Source: Tausonia pullulans (Eukaryota > Basidiomycota > Tremellomycetes > Cystofilobasidiales > Mrakiaceae). Taken from it: a stretch of 64,000 nt of DNA. A model generated the notes under the pieces. That model searched no databases, was not told the DNA's origin, and saw nothing but the letters and a program-made list of their open reading frames with translations. Positions 1 to 11,921 of the stretch are shown piece by piece. Position 1 is the stretch's first letter. Every line of letters begins with the position of its first letter. Where the stretch lies: assembly GCA_951802195.1 (NCBI GenBank), contig OX637630.1, positions 992,001-1,056,000 on the forward strand, read 5' to 3'. The translations under genes were made by a program, and so were the position numbers.

Positions 1-3000
1 CCGACGCATCAGCTCCTCAATGGGCACGTCGGCGTCAGCCAGTAATCCCTCGTCCTCGCTGTCGTCGTCGTCGTCGGCGCCTTCCTGCTCCATCGCCCAC
101 TCAAGCTCGGCGTCATCGTTGCCGGCAGCCGCATCGGCGTCGACCTCAACGGGGAAATCAACATCGTCAGCATCAGGGTCCGGAGTGTCGTCGGCAGAAG
201 CGGCGGGGAGGGTCACAGTTGAAGACAACGCCCTGCGCTGGGTGAGTCGGCGGCTGCGGCTAGGACGAAGAAGCCCCGCCGAAGTAGAGACAGCGAGTGG
301 GGGAGGGGCCGCGGAGATCGCCGCCGTCGAGTCTGTAGCAGGGGCAGAGGGAGACACCGTAGCTTCCTCCTCGACGACCTCCTCCTGGTCAACCTCCATG
401 GCGATGGGCTCCTCGTCCTCGTCTTCGACCTCCTCAGCCTCGGAAGGGGAGCCGTCGGAACCACGCGCAGATTCCCCGTCGATGGATACCTCCAGGTCGT
501 CGTCGAGGAGCATGCCGACGACAGCCTCAGTTTCGAGATCCATCAGCTCTTCTGCCTCGTCCTCCTCCTCGTCCGCCTCCTCGTCGCTCTCCTCTTCCTC
601 TTCTTCTTCCCCATCCTCTTCTTTCTCCTCCTCCTCCTCCTCCTCTTCTTCTTCTTCGTCGTCCGAGACCTCTTCGCCATCGTCAATGTCGGCTTCAGCC
701 TGGTCACCCTCTCTGACGTCGTCCTCATCGTCACTCTGTGGCGTCTCTCCACCCGCAAACTCTGACCTTCTCTGCCCAAGGAGCGCCGAGCTCCTCTGGA
801 GCATCAAGTCGAGCGCTTCCTTCCCCAATCGCTCCCTCTCCATCGCCTCAGCCTCCTTCAACCTCGCCCTCACCACCTCCACCGCCACCTTCCACTTGGC
901 CCTGACAGCCTTCGCAACGTTCCTCGCCCCCAGCCTGCGCAGCTTCTCGAGCTCCCGCTGCGCCCTCTCCTCCTTCCCGCGATCGCGCTCCCAGTGTGCA
1001 GCGATCATCCGCGCAATCTTTTTCGTGCCCGCGACGGGCTCCTTCCCCAAAGCGAGGACATTTCTACGGACGTGCGGGAGGTGAAGGAGGAGTGCTGAGT
1101 GCCGCGAGAGGCAGGCAGGTTCAACGGCGACGAGCTGCGTGACCGTGGGAGCGGCGTGGTGGGAGGCTCGCGCGGAGGCATCAGCGTCTGGGAAGTTGCC
1201 TGCGACATGAGAGGATGATAAGCCGGCAGGTCCCACTCCTGTGGCTGCTCCAGCCGCGGAAGCGGCCAGGGCATTCGAGAGGCGAACAAAGGTGGCCTCG
1301 GGGAGGAATCCGCCGCCCTTGGCGGCATCGAGCCCTCCTAGGCGACCGGCAATACGAAGCTCCTCGATCCTCCGCCTCAACCATGCCTCATGCCGCGCGA
1401 GCTCGTCGAGCCGGGCCCTCGTCGCGTCGTCGAGGATGACCGGGGTGTCCGGGTGTGCCGCGAGGCCAGGGGCGAGCGTGAAAGACTCAAGATAGAGCCG
1501 TGGGGAGGGCGCGGAAGGGGGGGGAGGCACTTGGGAGGGGTGAGTGTAGGTTGGCGGTGGTGGAGGACCGATTCGTCGGTGGACGACTTTGAGGCGTTTT
1601 GGGTTGGGGGAGTCGGAATCGAAGTAGAAGGATGAGGATGAGGGGCTAGCGTTGGACCGTTCCATTGAGGAAGCGACGGCAGCGAGCGAAGCGGATGAGA
1701 AGGACGAGGGGTAAGGTCGCGTACCGTTCGGCCGTTTGATCGGCACGGGTGGAGGTGGCATAGAGCCAGAGGACGAAGCACCAGCACCGTTTCTTAAGGG
1801 CGGAGTGAGAGAAGACGCTCGTGGCGGCCTCCTGAAACCGGGTGGACCAGCGTGCAACCGTCTCGAGAAGGGCACGGGTGAAGGCACCTCCGCCTCGTCA
1901 TCGAACGGAAGAGAAGCGCGTGCCTTTCCCTTGCCTTTGCGGTCGAAGGCAGGCGTTGAGGAAGAAGATGAAAAAGCTGGCAGGGGAGGTGGGGCTGGCG
2001 GGACCAGAAGGGCGAGCGACTCCTTGCGAGATGAAATGGCACGGCGGGTGGTTCGCCCCCCGCCGGGAGCGTCTGAGGATCCGATGGCGGTTTTAGCGAG
2101 GAGGTCGTAGGGCATGCGCCACTGCAGGAAGACGCTTGAGGCATCCTTCTTAGCCTCCTCCGGGTTGTATGCGATCATGTCGGTCCACTTTTCCATATGG
2201 AAAACCTCTCGGACCTGTAGCAGAGCAGGGGGTTATCAGCTGGGATTCTTCTCACATCCAACGACAGGAAGGCCACTAACAAGGCTATCGTGCTCGTCCA
2301 TGACCTTCTCGAGCGCCCGCTGCTTCTCCATCAACACCGCCCTCCGCTCTCTGTCCTCAGGCGTCATGAGCTCCTCCTCCGTCGGCTCCCTGGGCGCTGA
2401 CGTCGATGCGACGGGCTGCTGTGACGACCTGCGGCGGTGCAACTTGTTGGCAGAGCCGTTGGTCGAATGCGAGGGGGAGAAGTAGGAGGCAAAGGAAGTG
2501 AGAAGACGGCCACCCGAGGAGGAGTCGATCGGTTTAGCGGGTACCCTCGATGGCACCTCAGCTCCTCCTCCTCCGAGCAAAGATGCCTTGCGCTTCAACT
2601 CATTCGGCCTGGGAGAAAGAATCCTCTCCATTAAGGAAAGTAGTGACGATACCGAGGGCTCGTCTCGTCCCTCCTTCCTGGGAGCAGCGGCCGCCGCTGT
2701 CGAGGGTGTCGAGGCGGTCTTGATCGTCCGTCCGGTGGGCGCCGCAATGCTGAACTGGGTGGCGAGTCCGGAGCGTTTGGCCAGAGACGTCCGCCGTGAG
2801 CTGGATGTGGCCTGAGTAGGAGTCGACTTCTTCTGGGACTGGGACGGTAGCAGCGGCGGAGGCGGAGCGGTAACGGCTATCGCGGCGGTGGCGGCAGTGG
2901 TTCGACGAGGGCGACTCGTAGCGATGCTGGTTCCCGCAGGAGAGGTCGCCGCCAGTAAGGGTTGCTTCTGCTGCTGTGGCTTCGGCTTCGAGGGCCCAGG

Positions 3001-4097
3001 AGAGAAGGAACTCTTGATATCCGCTGAGACGCGTAGGGAGCGCCGAGGGCGGAGAGACCGGCTTGCTGGAGTAGCGGGCGTGGCGGAAGAGGTGGAGCTC
3101 TTGTCGACGCCTATGGGTTGAGACATGAAACCCTCAATTGAGAGGCCAAGAGCGTTGGGTTGAATGGCGTCCTGTCCGACTTGAGGCTTCATCTCGACAT
3201 CGACAGCAGCACCAACGTCTGGGTTGGCAGAGCGAGTCGGACCCGCGGCAGAGGCGGGGTTGGCGTCGCCGCCCTCCTTGTTGGCTGGCGAGTCAGGCTG
3301 ACAAAAAGAGATCAGACGCGTCAGTACTCAATCCAGAGCCTGCTAGAGAGCTGACTGAAGCCATGCTGGGAGTCTTGAACGCGTCCAGGCGGCTAGCAAA
3401 GAGGGGGTGGTCCCACTCGCACACGCAGTGTGTCCTCGTCGCGGTCATTGTTCGTTCCTCCTTCCTTCGTCTGCCCACCAAGGACGAGACACGCTGGCGT
3501 CACAGCGTACGCGTCAAACACCTCTGCAGCAGTCGGCGAGAGGCCTCTTCATCGACGTTCCTCACTGTCTGACTTCCTCTGTCGGACGCGGCTAGGGGAC
3601 TGCTTCCTCTGTCCCTACCTCCCTCTCCTCATGTCTCCACCACCTTCAAACGCGTCGTCGCTCAACCACAACCGACACCGCCCCTCTTGACGCTGCTAGC
3701 CAGCCTGACTCACCTCGTCAACGTCCATGTTCTCTTTCTCTTCCTCGAAAGAAGTGACTCCGGGACCGAGCGCTTCGTTGGCGGGTGGATCATCCTTCTG
3801 AGGCGCCGCCGCCGAACCAACGAGATCAGCAGCGGGAGGGCGTGACGCGGCGTCGTGTGGCCGTGAGGGCGAGGCGATTTGAGCGACGTCCGACTCCGGA
3901 ATAAGGACTCCGTTCAGGCCAGTTGCTGGCTCGCCGGCCTGGCCAGCGATAGACACGACTTGCGAGGCAGCAGCGCTGGTATCAGGCTGCGTGGGGACGA
4001 AAGCCTTGTCGACCGGGGCGGCGGCAGGAGATGCTGCTGTTCTCAGCGGCGGCGGGCCCGCTGTCGTCTCCGTCGGCGGCGGGCTGGCGGCGTCCAT
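1..4097 (-). CDS. SWR1: SWR1 chromatin-remodelling ATPase, N-terminal part (cut by window edge)
   Basis: This is the N-terminal part of the catalytic subunit of the SWR1 complex, which exchanges H2A for H2A.Z in nucleosomes. Exons read 4097-3714, 3297-2281 and 2214 to beyond position 1, all in phase 0, giving 1205 codons without a stop. The ATG at 4097 follows no in-frame upstream ATG. The second junction restores the family motif HDSLVREVFHMEKW. A basic helical HSA-type segment lies near residues 850-970 (IARMIAAHWERDRGKEERA). A long Asp/Glu tract follows, then DADVPIEELMRR, the block that precedes the SNF2 helicase in Swr1 proteins. The helicase core itself lies outside the window. The first intron is long (416 nt). 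INO80 is the main alternative, but it lacks the PIEEL block. Identity is fairly sure; exon 1 is less certain because it is low complexity. Confidence 0.85.
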
Positions 4098-4449
4098 CGG
4101 TCGGACCGACGGGTCAGGAACGGATGGGGCTATCGAAAGGCGGTCGGCGGGGCTATGAGTGGTATAGAGGGGTCGTGGAATCGGTCTTTCGGTCGGCAAG
4201 GGTGGTGGTCGGTGGGAGAGGACAGCAAGAGGACCTCGGTCCCGGGCGACTTTCCTTCTTCCCACCTCGCTCTCGGCCTTGCACCAACCACCACCCCATT
4301 CTCGATCCAGTCGGCCTCCACCACTTCCGCTCGTTCAATCGCAGTACCCTCTACCTCTGGACTCGCGCCCACCGACCTCCCGAACCCTTCCTTCCACTCG
4401 CTCGCGCCTGTTTCTTCTTTCCTCCTGCTCGTTTCCCTCCGCTTGAATC
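4098..4449. promoter_or_regulatory. Divergent promoter between SWR1 and FMC1
   Basis: These 352 bases separate the start codons of SWR1 (minus strand) and FMC1 (plus strand), so both promoters and 5' leaders must lie here. The stretch is rich in C/T tracts on the FMC1 side, as is common in leaders of this genome. No clear TATA box was seen. Confidence 0.5.
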
Positions 4450-5029
4450 ATGTCCAAGGCCCGTTCCTTCACCGCCGCCACCTCGCTCCTCGCCTCGTCG
4501 TCGCCTCTCACCCCCCCGAAGATCTACCGCTCCCTTCTTCGCGAGCTTCGCCTCTCTGTGCGTTGCAGTCCTGCTCCTCACGTCGCCTGTTCCTCATCCT
4601 CTCTCTCTTTGAGACGCGTGCTGACCGACCGAACGCGAACCGATGTCACCTCTCTCTTTCACACAGTCTATCCAACCCCGCGAGAAGCGCTCTCAACATC
4701 TCCAGGATTACCTTCGCTCGCTCGTTGTCTCCCTTCCGAGACCGAGTGCTCCAGAGTGGGACACCAAGGCGCGCGAGGTGCTCGAGATTGGCGCGTTCGT
4801 CCGGGCTCAGCGGATACACAAGGTGCGTCGCGTCCACCGCGGTTGAGACCAGGTGCAAGAGAGCCCTGGGGACTGGGACTGATAAGGTTGAGCTCGATGA
4901 CATCGTCATCAGGACCTCCTTGAGCGGTACAACCCGACCCACGGCATGACGACCGAGCAGCGGACTAAGGCAACCGCCCGGAGGGTTGGCCTCGACATGC
5001 CCATCGAGGGCAAGCCGATGGAGGGATGA
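4450..5029 (+). CDS. FMC1: FMC1-like mitochondrial F1-ATPase assembly factor
   Basis: This small LYR-type mitochondrial protein supports folding and assembly of the F1 sector of ATP synthase, with the Atp12 chaperone in yeast. Exons are 4450-4557, 4667-4822 and 4913-5029, all phase 0, giving 126 residues. The N-terminus holds the helix IYRSLLREL typical of the Complex1_LYR family. The C-terminus reads ELLERYNP (D in place of the first E here), then a Thr/Lys-rich stretch and GLDMP, matching the conserved end of yeast Fmc1. The size fits the family (about 110-155 residues). The exon junctions are canonical GT-AG. It is divergently transcribed from SWR1. Assignment rests mainly on the C-terminal block and is good. 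Confidence 0.85.
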
Positions 5030-5533
5030 GAGATGACATGGTCTCTTGATAACCTCACGAATAGAAATAGGCGAGAGAGCAAAAATGCGCTGATGTATCA
5101 GAAGAAGGCGGAGTGAAAGAGCAGGAGGGGGGAAGCAAGTGTGCCAGATCGCGCTGTCTCCGGTCAGCCATCGCCCCGAGTTTTTTTTAATTCATTTGCT
5201 TATTCGGTTGCGTCACTGGTGTGCCATCATCCGTGAGGCCGAAATGGAAAGATCTTAATCATGGAAGGTCGTTTCCAGCGAGAGGCAGCAGCGACACGGA
5301 GGCGTTACAAGAGAGTGACTGCGCCAGGCTCAAAGATGAACTCCACCACGGACAGTACGTCAGTTCGAGAACCTCTTCTCTCGACCTCTTCCTCTTGTTT
5401 CCTTCGCTGTCTCTCTTTGCTGTAAAGAGACCAGAACGTGACTCGCATGGGCCGTCAGTTGTCTCAATCGAACGACGCGTCCTGATCATCGTGTTCCTTC
5501 CTTCTTCTAACCACCGACGGCCACATCCTGGAC
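5030..5533. other. Intergenic: FMC1 3' region and promoter of the RCC1-like gene
   Basis: These 504 bases lie between two genes on the same strand. They contain a short T run near 5180 and C/T-rich segments near 5385-5500. Short open frames on both strands look like chance. I see no RNA gene or repeat. Confidence 0.4.
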
Positions 5534-6882
5534 ATGCCTAGAATCCTCGCCTGGGGCCTTAACGCCACCCGCACTCTCGATCCTTCGCCCTCCTCACCAG
5601 CTTTCCTTCCTGAGCCGACTGACATCACGCCCTCGTTGCCCGGCGTCGTCCGAATCGCGTGGACAAGCTGGGGCGCTACGGTGGGCGAGAGTGAGCCGAT
5701 GAGAAGCAGCAGCATAACATGCATTATTCTTACTGATATTTCTTCAGCTCAGGACGCCGGATACGTCATCTGGGGTCTCTCTCCCTTGCCGGGTTTCCCA
5801 GAAGGCTTCACGGATGAGCCTGTACCTCTGGAACTGGCAGGAACCACCAGGGTTGTCATCCGCTCATTTTTCGGGAGAGAGACGCTCGAGGGTGCGGTTC
5901 TCGAGGATGGGAGGCGCTGGGTTGCTGGCTCAAGCCTGAAGGACAAGGATGAGATGACGGGCTGGCGGGATATCGCTGTCCTCGGAGATGGATCGTGGTT
6001 CGGACTGCACGGTGCGTTTTCATCTCCGTTCTAGCAAGAAGATGATCATGCTGACGATCTTCCATCAATTTTCAAGATTGTGACTTGACCAGGCCGCTCA
6101 CGGCGCGTTCCCTCTCTCAGCTCTCGCCCGACCTCTGCCTGCCCATCCACCCCTCGTCTTCCTCCCTAGACAACAAGACCCCTGTTCACCCTCCGACCTT
6201 TGATCGCCTCTACCCAGGGTCTTCCCACGTCCTTCTCGCCACCCCGCCAGACGCATCCCACTTCATACGCCATCCACCCCACGCTGCAGGCTCCAACCTC
6301 CGCTCTCAACTCAACCTGCCCGTTTCCTCCCTCTCCCCCTCCACCAATACCTCCACCCATCTTCCTCATCTCCACCCCCTAGCCGATCTCTTCTCCGGCC
6401 TTCCGACAGGGCCCTATCCACTCTCTCTCCAAGCTTCCGGCCCGCACTCCTCCGCCATCCTCAATGGCGAGCTCTACGTTTGGGGAGGCGTCTACGGCGT
6501 CTCCTCTGGTCCAATCAACGACGAGCTCCCGCCTCTTCATCCTCGCACAAGCGAGGGCGAAGAGGATAACGACCTGTCGCCACCACCGCAAGTCCGCCTT
6601 GCAGCGGTCGCCGGGGCGCCGTCGGGCGCGATGGTGTGCGTTTTGGAGGATGGGCGGATACTGGCTTCACGAGGAGCCGATGGGGAGGGCCTGAGGCCTC
6701 TCGAGCGACCAGAGCTTGAGGGGCGGAAGAGGACGCGTCGCGAGGAAGAGGTCGAGGAAGAGGAATGGACGATGCTGCATGAGAAGGGAGGAAAAAGGAT
6801 TGATGGAAGGCGGGTGAGGCAGGTCGTCGTTGCTTCCGGCGGGAGGGGGTTCTTCTTGGTATTGGACGATGAGGCAGCATGA
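5534..6882 (+). CDS. RCC1-repeat protein, ATS1-like
   Basis: A predicted beta-propeller protein of the RCC1 family, nearest in size and style to yeast Ats1, which works with Kti11/Dph3 in diphthamide and tRNA wobble-uridine modification. Exons are 5534-5690, 5748-6011 and 6077-6882, giving 408 residues. The last intron ends in AAG rather than CAG; this junction alone keeps the frame (GLHDCDLTRPL). RCC1-type blades are visible as YVIWGL near residue 58 and LYVWGG near residue 273, with Gly-rich turns such as VASGGRGFF at the end. Repeats are degenerate, so the blade count cannot be given. It is convergent with SEC72, with 97 bases between stop codons. Membership of the RCC1 family is likely; ATS1 orthology is a guess from length and context. 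Confidence 0.6.
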
Positions 6883-6979
6883 GGAACGCGCATTCATTGT
6901 TACATCTAGGTGGGTGATCCACCACCGCGTCATTAGCCACTCCAAATCCCTGCCGCCTTCAAAGCGGCCCCTTGATCGC

Positions 6980-8473
6980 TCAAGCAGTCTCCTCTGGCGC
7001 AGGACGCGCGGTGGTGTCGGCGCCGGCAGAGCCAGCCGCCTCGATGGCTCGATCGATCTCGGCGACAAAGTCAAGGAGCTCCTTCGACCCGGGGTCGTAC
7101 TCGAGTCCAAACCGAACAGCCCTATAAGGAGGAAGATCAAGTCTGTCAATCAGTAGCCCGGGCGTTCGAAAGAAAGTTGAGCGGGACGTACTCCTTCGCG
7201 TCGTGCGGTCGACCGAGACCGAGAAGCGCCCTACGAGATGAAGACAACTGGTATCAGAAACTCACGCACGAGAGATGCGGCTGAAGGGAGAGCGGCGCGC
7301 GACTGACTTTCCCTTCCGGAAGTGTCCCTTCGACCAAGGCTTCTTGAGCCGCGTGACGGCATCGGCGTCGGCGTAGCTTGAGGGCCACTAGACGCGTAAA
7401 GATCAAGTCAGGCCTCTACATCAAGCCACCTGATACACGGCAGCATAGAGATACCTACGTCGTTCAACGCCGCAAACGCTGCGCTCCGGTTGCAGAGGAC
7501 AACCGACATCTCGTCCCGCGTCAGCGCCTGAGCCTCCCAAGGCATCCGCTCCGAGGCAATCTTAAGAGCCATCGAGTAGAGAGCGAGCGACTCGCGGTAC
7601 GCCTTGGCCTTGAACTTGACCTGAAGCAGACAAAGAAAGAGAGAAGTCAGAGACAGCGTGTCGCGTCCGAGCGGGAATGAGACGCAGAGCCCCGTTGCAC
7701 CTCCCCCACCCCCTCCTAGCGTCGTTAACGAGGCTATAATGCAGCCATCACGGATAGGAGGTACATTCGAAGCCAATCAAAGGATGGGCAAACCAGGTCC
7801 GACCCGTCTACTAAACTCGCACGAGACCGACCGACAGCGAGCGCCCTCGTTACTCACATTGCCCTCTTCCTTCATGCGCCCAACCTGCTCACTCCGCTTC
7901 TTGTCGACATTGTTCGGCGGCGGCGGGATCGCTCCGTCGGGGGCGTGTCGGAAGAGGCCGGCGAGGGCGTTGATCTTGACGCAGAGCTCCTCGGGCGACG
8001 GGTCGTGATTCGCGGACGAGTTCCACGTGTGCTGGTATGTCGGCAAGTCCTTAGTGAGAATTGCGTGGTTCTCGTATGAGACGGTGATGTCGAGAATGTT
8101 GATGGGCTGCTCAAGAGGAGGCAGGGAGACAGTGTAGACATCAGTACCACCCATGTGCGCGGCATGACAGGGTGTGCGCTGGCGCGTGGAGTCGCGTGCA
8201 ACAGCGAAGCGCGACTGACCTGGTCGTCCATTGAAGGCAGCGAGGCGGCCCGCTGGAGGTTCATCTGCTTCTGCTGCTCGAGCTGGAAAGCCATCATCTG
8301 CTGAGGTGTCGGCTGGCCCTGGGGCATCTGCTGCTGCTGGGGCTGGGGCTGGCGGTGGACGACGGGCGGGTCAATGGCGTGCGGAGAGAAGGGATTGACA
8401 AGTAGAGGAGAGGACAAGCGGGAAGTCAGAGAGGGGTCGCTCGGATCGGGAGAAGGCGACTGACAGAAGCCAT
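6980..8473 (-). CDS. SEC72: SEC72, TPR subunit of the Sec62/63 translocation complex
   Basis: Fungal-specific cytosolic subunit of the Sec63 complex that aids post-translational protein import into the ER. Exons on the minus strand are 8473-8465, 8348-8220, 8178-7858, 7620-7459, 7387-7308, 7230-7192 and 7121-6980, giving 293 residues. The C-terminal half is a TPR domain: a KFKAKAYRESLALYSMAL helix, then VVLCNRSAAFAALND, YADADAVTRLKKPWSKGHFR and FGLEYDPGSKELL, the classic Sec72 signature. The N-terminus is Gln/Pro-rich. The start codon sits on a 9-nt coding exon; the first AG after a CTGAC branch site is the acceptor used, which supports this model. An alternative start is the ATG inside exon 2. 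The family call is strong; the first exon is a prediction. Confidence 0.87.
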
Positions 8474-9426
8474 AGTAGGCGGGGACAAGGAGAAGTCGGA
8501 GAAGGAGGGAGGGTGACGGTTGAGAGCGAGACGGCCAGCGGGTCGAGCACGACGGCCAGTTCCGAGAGAGGGCTGACAGGGCGCAGCGTCGACTCTCTCC
8601 GTCTGGCTCTCGCCTCGTTCTCAAATGCAGGAAAGAGTGTAATGAAATTAATATAGAATAAAAAGCAAACCAGCTCCTTTCCAGGTGGATATATGAATGT
8701 CGCGCAGCCTAACGGTTCATTAGTGACAGCTCGTGGCATCTTTAACATCTACGCTGATCCATGTCTCCGGCCGAAACTGATTTTTTTTTAATTGCATGAG
8801 ATGCTGAGTTTTAGTCTCGCTCAAAGAGCTTCATCACTGGGGCATACTTCAATGTAGATTGGACGGCTGCTCGTGAATTCTTGTAGTGAGTTGTGTCGAC
8901 GGATCTCCAATCATGCCAGGATCAGGCTGCTGTTACATTAGTGGCCACCTAGCCTCATGCAGTTGAACTTCTTACAACCCAATTTAGTGCCTTTCATCAA
9001 ATCATGTGTCAAAATGGTTCAAGCATGGACTTCGGGCTTCTCAAATCGGGCGATAGTCGCCGCTGTCGCAGTCGCCACATGTTCGCTCATCTGTTCTCGA
9101 ATTCCTACCCAGTCATTTCAATCATTTCGCGGACTTCAGTGCCACTCAATTACATTCCTAATACAACGCTTTCCCGGCACACTATGTGACCGTCATCTCG
9201 CAAGTGCCCTCACAGTATCACCGGTTCAGAATGCGACACGAAGATTGGTTTCCAAGGCCGCCGTGGTTGCCCATGACTAGAAGGCGCGGTCACTCCCGAA
9301 TCGACTGCTAGACGCGTCGAGCGAGTCGTCTATGTTCCTCCTCCAACGAACATTTACTTCATACATTCCGCCCGACGCCCCTTCGCTCGCCGTGCCGCAC
9401 TTGACGCTTAAGATTGTTCAACAGCC
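8474..9426. promoter_or_regulatory. Long, relatively AT-rich divergent intergenic region SEC72/CTK2
   Basis: These 953 bases separate the divergent SEC72 and cyclin genes. From about 8640 to 9240 base composition is visibly more AT-rich than in the flanking genes, with a T run at 8781-8789. A 107-codon open frame at 8957-9280 shows no recognisable domain and no similarity in style to neighbours. Two promoters are expected; a non-coding RNA cannot be excluded. Confidence 0.4.
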
Positions 9427-11292
9427 ATGGCCTTTGCCCCCACGATCCCTCAGGCAGCAGCGGTAGCCTCCTCTTCCTCCTCCTCGCGCCCTCGGCTACC
9501 CCCGCCAGTCGTTAAGCGTCACCGAGCGTACTTCACGGCGAGGGAGCTCGCCCAGCTGAGCGAACGTCAGCGAGGGAAGCTCACAGTCAAGATCGCCGAA
9601 AAGGCTCGCCAGACGGCTTGTCTCTTCTGCGAGCAGGTTGGCGAGCGGCTTGGCTTGTCAGTCCTGTCTCCTTGCTGCCCTTATGCGTCGGACTTTCTCG
9701 CCTTCCGTCATGGTATCTGCGTAGCTCAACATCGGGGGCCTAAACTGATTCTTGAGCTCGCCTTCGGATCCATTTTGTAGTCCTCGACGGACGATTGCCA
9801 CGGCCCAGACGCTGTACCACCGATTCCACCTCTTCTTCGCGCTCAAGGACTTCGTCTACCATGTCCGTTGTCTCTCAGCACTGGGCAGCCTTTCATTGGT
9901 CCTGCGAAATCTGATGCAGTCGAACCTCCTTGCAGGATGTCATCCTCTCGGCCCTCTACGTCTCGTCGAAGCTTCACGACACGCTCAAGAAGCCGCGCGA
10001 GATCGTTCTCGCGTCTTACGCCGTGCGGTTCCCCGATCTTATGAACAAGGCCAAGGCCAAAGGCGGAGCGGGCATTGGTGTCGTCGGCGAGGCAGACGTC
10101 GACCCGGCTGTGAGTCTCCCTCTTTCCTTCTAAGAGGGATGGAGGGACGAGAAGACGTACGCGTTATTGACCGACGCGCCTCTCACTATACCCACCCAGA
10201 CCCTCGAGCACGACCGAGCCAAGCTACTCTCAATCGAGCGGCTCATTCTTGAGACCATCTGCTTCAACTTTAAAGTCCAGAACCCGTTCTCCTACGTTAT
10301 CAAGCTGGGAAAGTCTCTAGGAGGTTAGTCTCACACTCTCGGGCGCCTGTTAGGTTCTCCCTTCTGACTGTCTCTCTCCCTTGCAGCGTCCAAGGGCGTG
10401 ACGCTTCTCGCTTGGCGGATATCAATCGACAGGTCCGTTTCGATAGGATCTTCCTCTGAACGTGACTCTTTCTGAAGCGCCGCTCTCTTTTCTAGTCATC
10501 GCACGCTTGCTCCGCTTGAATACCCTCCCCACTTCATCGCCCTCGCCTCGATCTACCTCGCCGCTCTTCTTGGATCTCGCGCTCCGCAAGAACTGGACAT
10601 CTATGGTGGTGGACCCAGTGCCGGCGCGCCTGCGTCGGATCGGGCGGGCTGCCTCGCTCTCGTTGAGGTGCTCGGGAGCGAGGGGCCATGGGAAGACCGT
10701 TTCAAGGCCAAGGTCGGCGACTTGGAAGGTGTGTGCCTCGAATTGCATGAGAGAGGGAAAAAATTGTTGACGGGGCATTCGCACAGAGATCATCCATCGC
10801 ATCCTCGACCTTTTTACCTCCCTCGCCGATCCCTCCTTCTCCGCCCAACTCCTCTCAACAGCTTCCCCTTCCGACGCCGACCTGACCTCCACAATGACGT
10901 CCCCCTCTTCCCACGGGGGCAGCGGTCCCGGTCACCTGTCTGCCTCGTCCTCCTCCGTCCTCGGCAACGCCGCCGCTGCTCCAAGCACACTCGCGACCCC
11001 GCAGACGCTCTCAGGAGCCGAGCTCGTTCAGCTCAAGATCTCATTGAGAGAGCAGGCGGCGTTGCGGGGGCCTGGACCAGAGGGGAGGGCATCAATGCGG
11101 GCCGAGGAGGAGGACGAAGAGGACGAGGAGTATCACGGCGACCCGCTGCTGCTATCGGGTGGAGGAACGGCAGCTCCGAGTGCAGGGGTAGGAGGGATGG
11201 CAGGGTCAGGCAGAAAGCCGTCGACGGGGAGAGATGTCTGGGGCCAGGAGGGTGTGGGCAAGAACGACGGCAGCACGCGGTTCCTGTTCTGA
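9427..11292 (+). CDS. CTK2: Cyclin subunit of RNA polymerase II CTD kinase (CTK2-like)
   Basis: A cyclin predicted to activate a Cdk that phosphorylates the polymerase II C-terminal domain. Seven exons: 9427-9656, 9781-9862, 9936-10109, 10200-10323, 10387-10432, 10496-10728 and 10787-11292, giving 464 residues. Two cyclin folds are visible. The first runs from YFTARELAQLSERQRGK through TIATAQTLYHRFHLF and ILSALYVSSKLHDTL. The second holds LLSIERLILETICFNFKVQ and LLAWRISID. The phrase LETICFNFKVQNPF and the helix ALASIYLAALL fit Ctk2 and cyclin K better than cyclin C or T. The C-terminal 150 residues are Ser/Gly-rich and acidic, without a known domain. Cyclin family is certain in practice; the CTK2 label is likely, with cyclin K or T type as alternatives. 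Confidence 0.78.
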
Positions 11293-11921
11293 AGGAGACC
11301 TGATGGCTATGTAATGGATCAGACCTCGTTCTCCTTGAGCTGGCTGGCGACCTTGAGCAACGATATGGGAATTGGACGCGCCATTCAAGCGACAACGGAC
11401 GAGCAGCAAGCGGGGGCCATCGGCCTCCCACTTTTCGCTGTTCTCATCCCTCTCAGAGGTCCACTAAGTCTGCCATGTATGCGTCGGGAGTCCAGATCCC
11501 CCTGCAATGCAAAGCTAACGATCTCGCTTGCCTGCTTGACGACGACGACGCTTCCCTCAAGCTGGGGGCCGGCTCGCGCCGACGAGCCTAAACAGCCAGC
11601 GTCCTTCCTGCCGAGTCGTCCCCACCTTGCTCTTGGCCCAACTTCTCGCCTCTCTCCATCTCCATCTCCTCTCCACCTCGGCAGAAATCCGCAAGGCCGC
11701 CCGCCCTCTCCAATCTCCCCCCCCTGCCTCTCACCTCGTCGCTGTGAGCTCGCTTGAGCGGTCCCAGACCCGTCGCTTCCCAGGGCTCCCTCTGACCTGG
11801 TGACGTCTCAACATCGCGACTCGCTCGCACTCGCCTCGTTGCTCTTTCTTCCCTGCACTCTCCGTCCCATTCTATCCTTCTCCTCCTTCTCGCCTTCCTA
11901 CCGCGCGTCTCCCCTCCGACC
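11293..11921. other. CTK2 3' region and YAK1 5' leader/promoter
   Basis: These 629 bases between tandem genes become strongly C/T-rich (pyrimidine tracts) toward the YAK1 start at 11922, as in fungal leaders. A 147-codon open frame starts at 11314 but shows no domain and is low complexity; I do not call it. ATGs here could act as upstream start codons for YAK1. Confidence 0.4.

Noticed and set aside
20-1084. Plus-strand 354-codon Ser-rich open frame
   Set aside because: It is the mirror of the Asp/Glu-rich tract of SWR1 on the minus strand, which has recognisable family blocks.
3879-4949. Plus-strand 356-codon frame across the SWR1/FMC1 promoter
   Set aside because: It overlaps SWR1 exon 1 and all FMC1 exons in another frame and has no domain.
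8957-9280. 107-codon frame in the SEC72/CTK2 intergenic region
   Set aside because: No recognisable domain, and frames of this size are frequent by chance here.
11314-11757. 147-codon frame before YAK1
   Set aside because: Low-complexity Pro/Ser content, ends in the pyrimidine-rich YAK1 leader, no domain.
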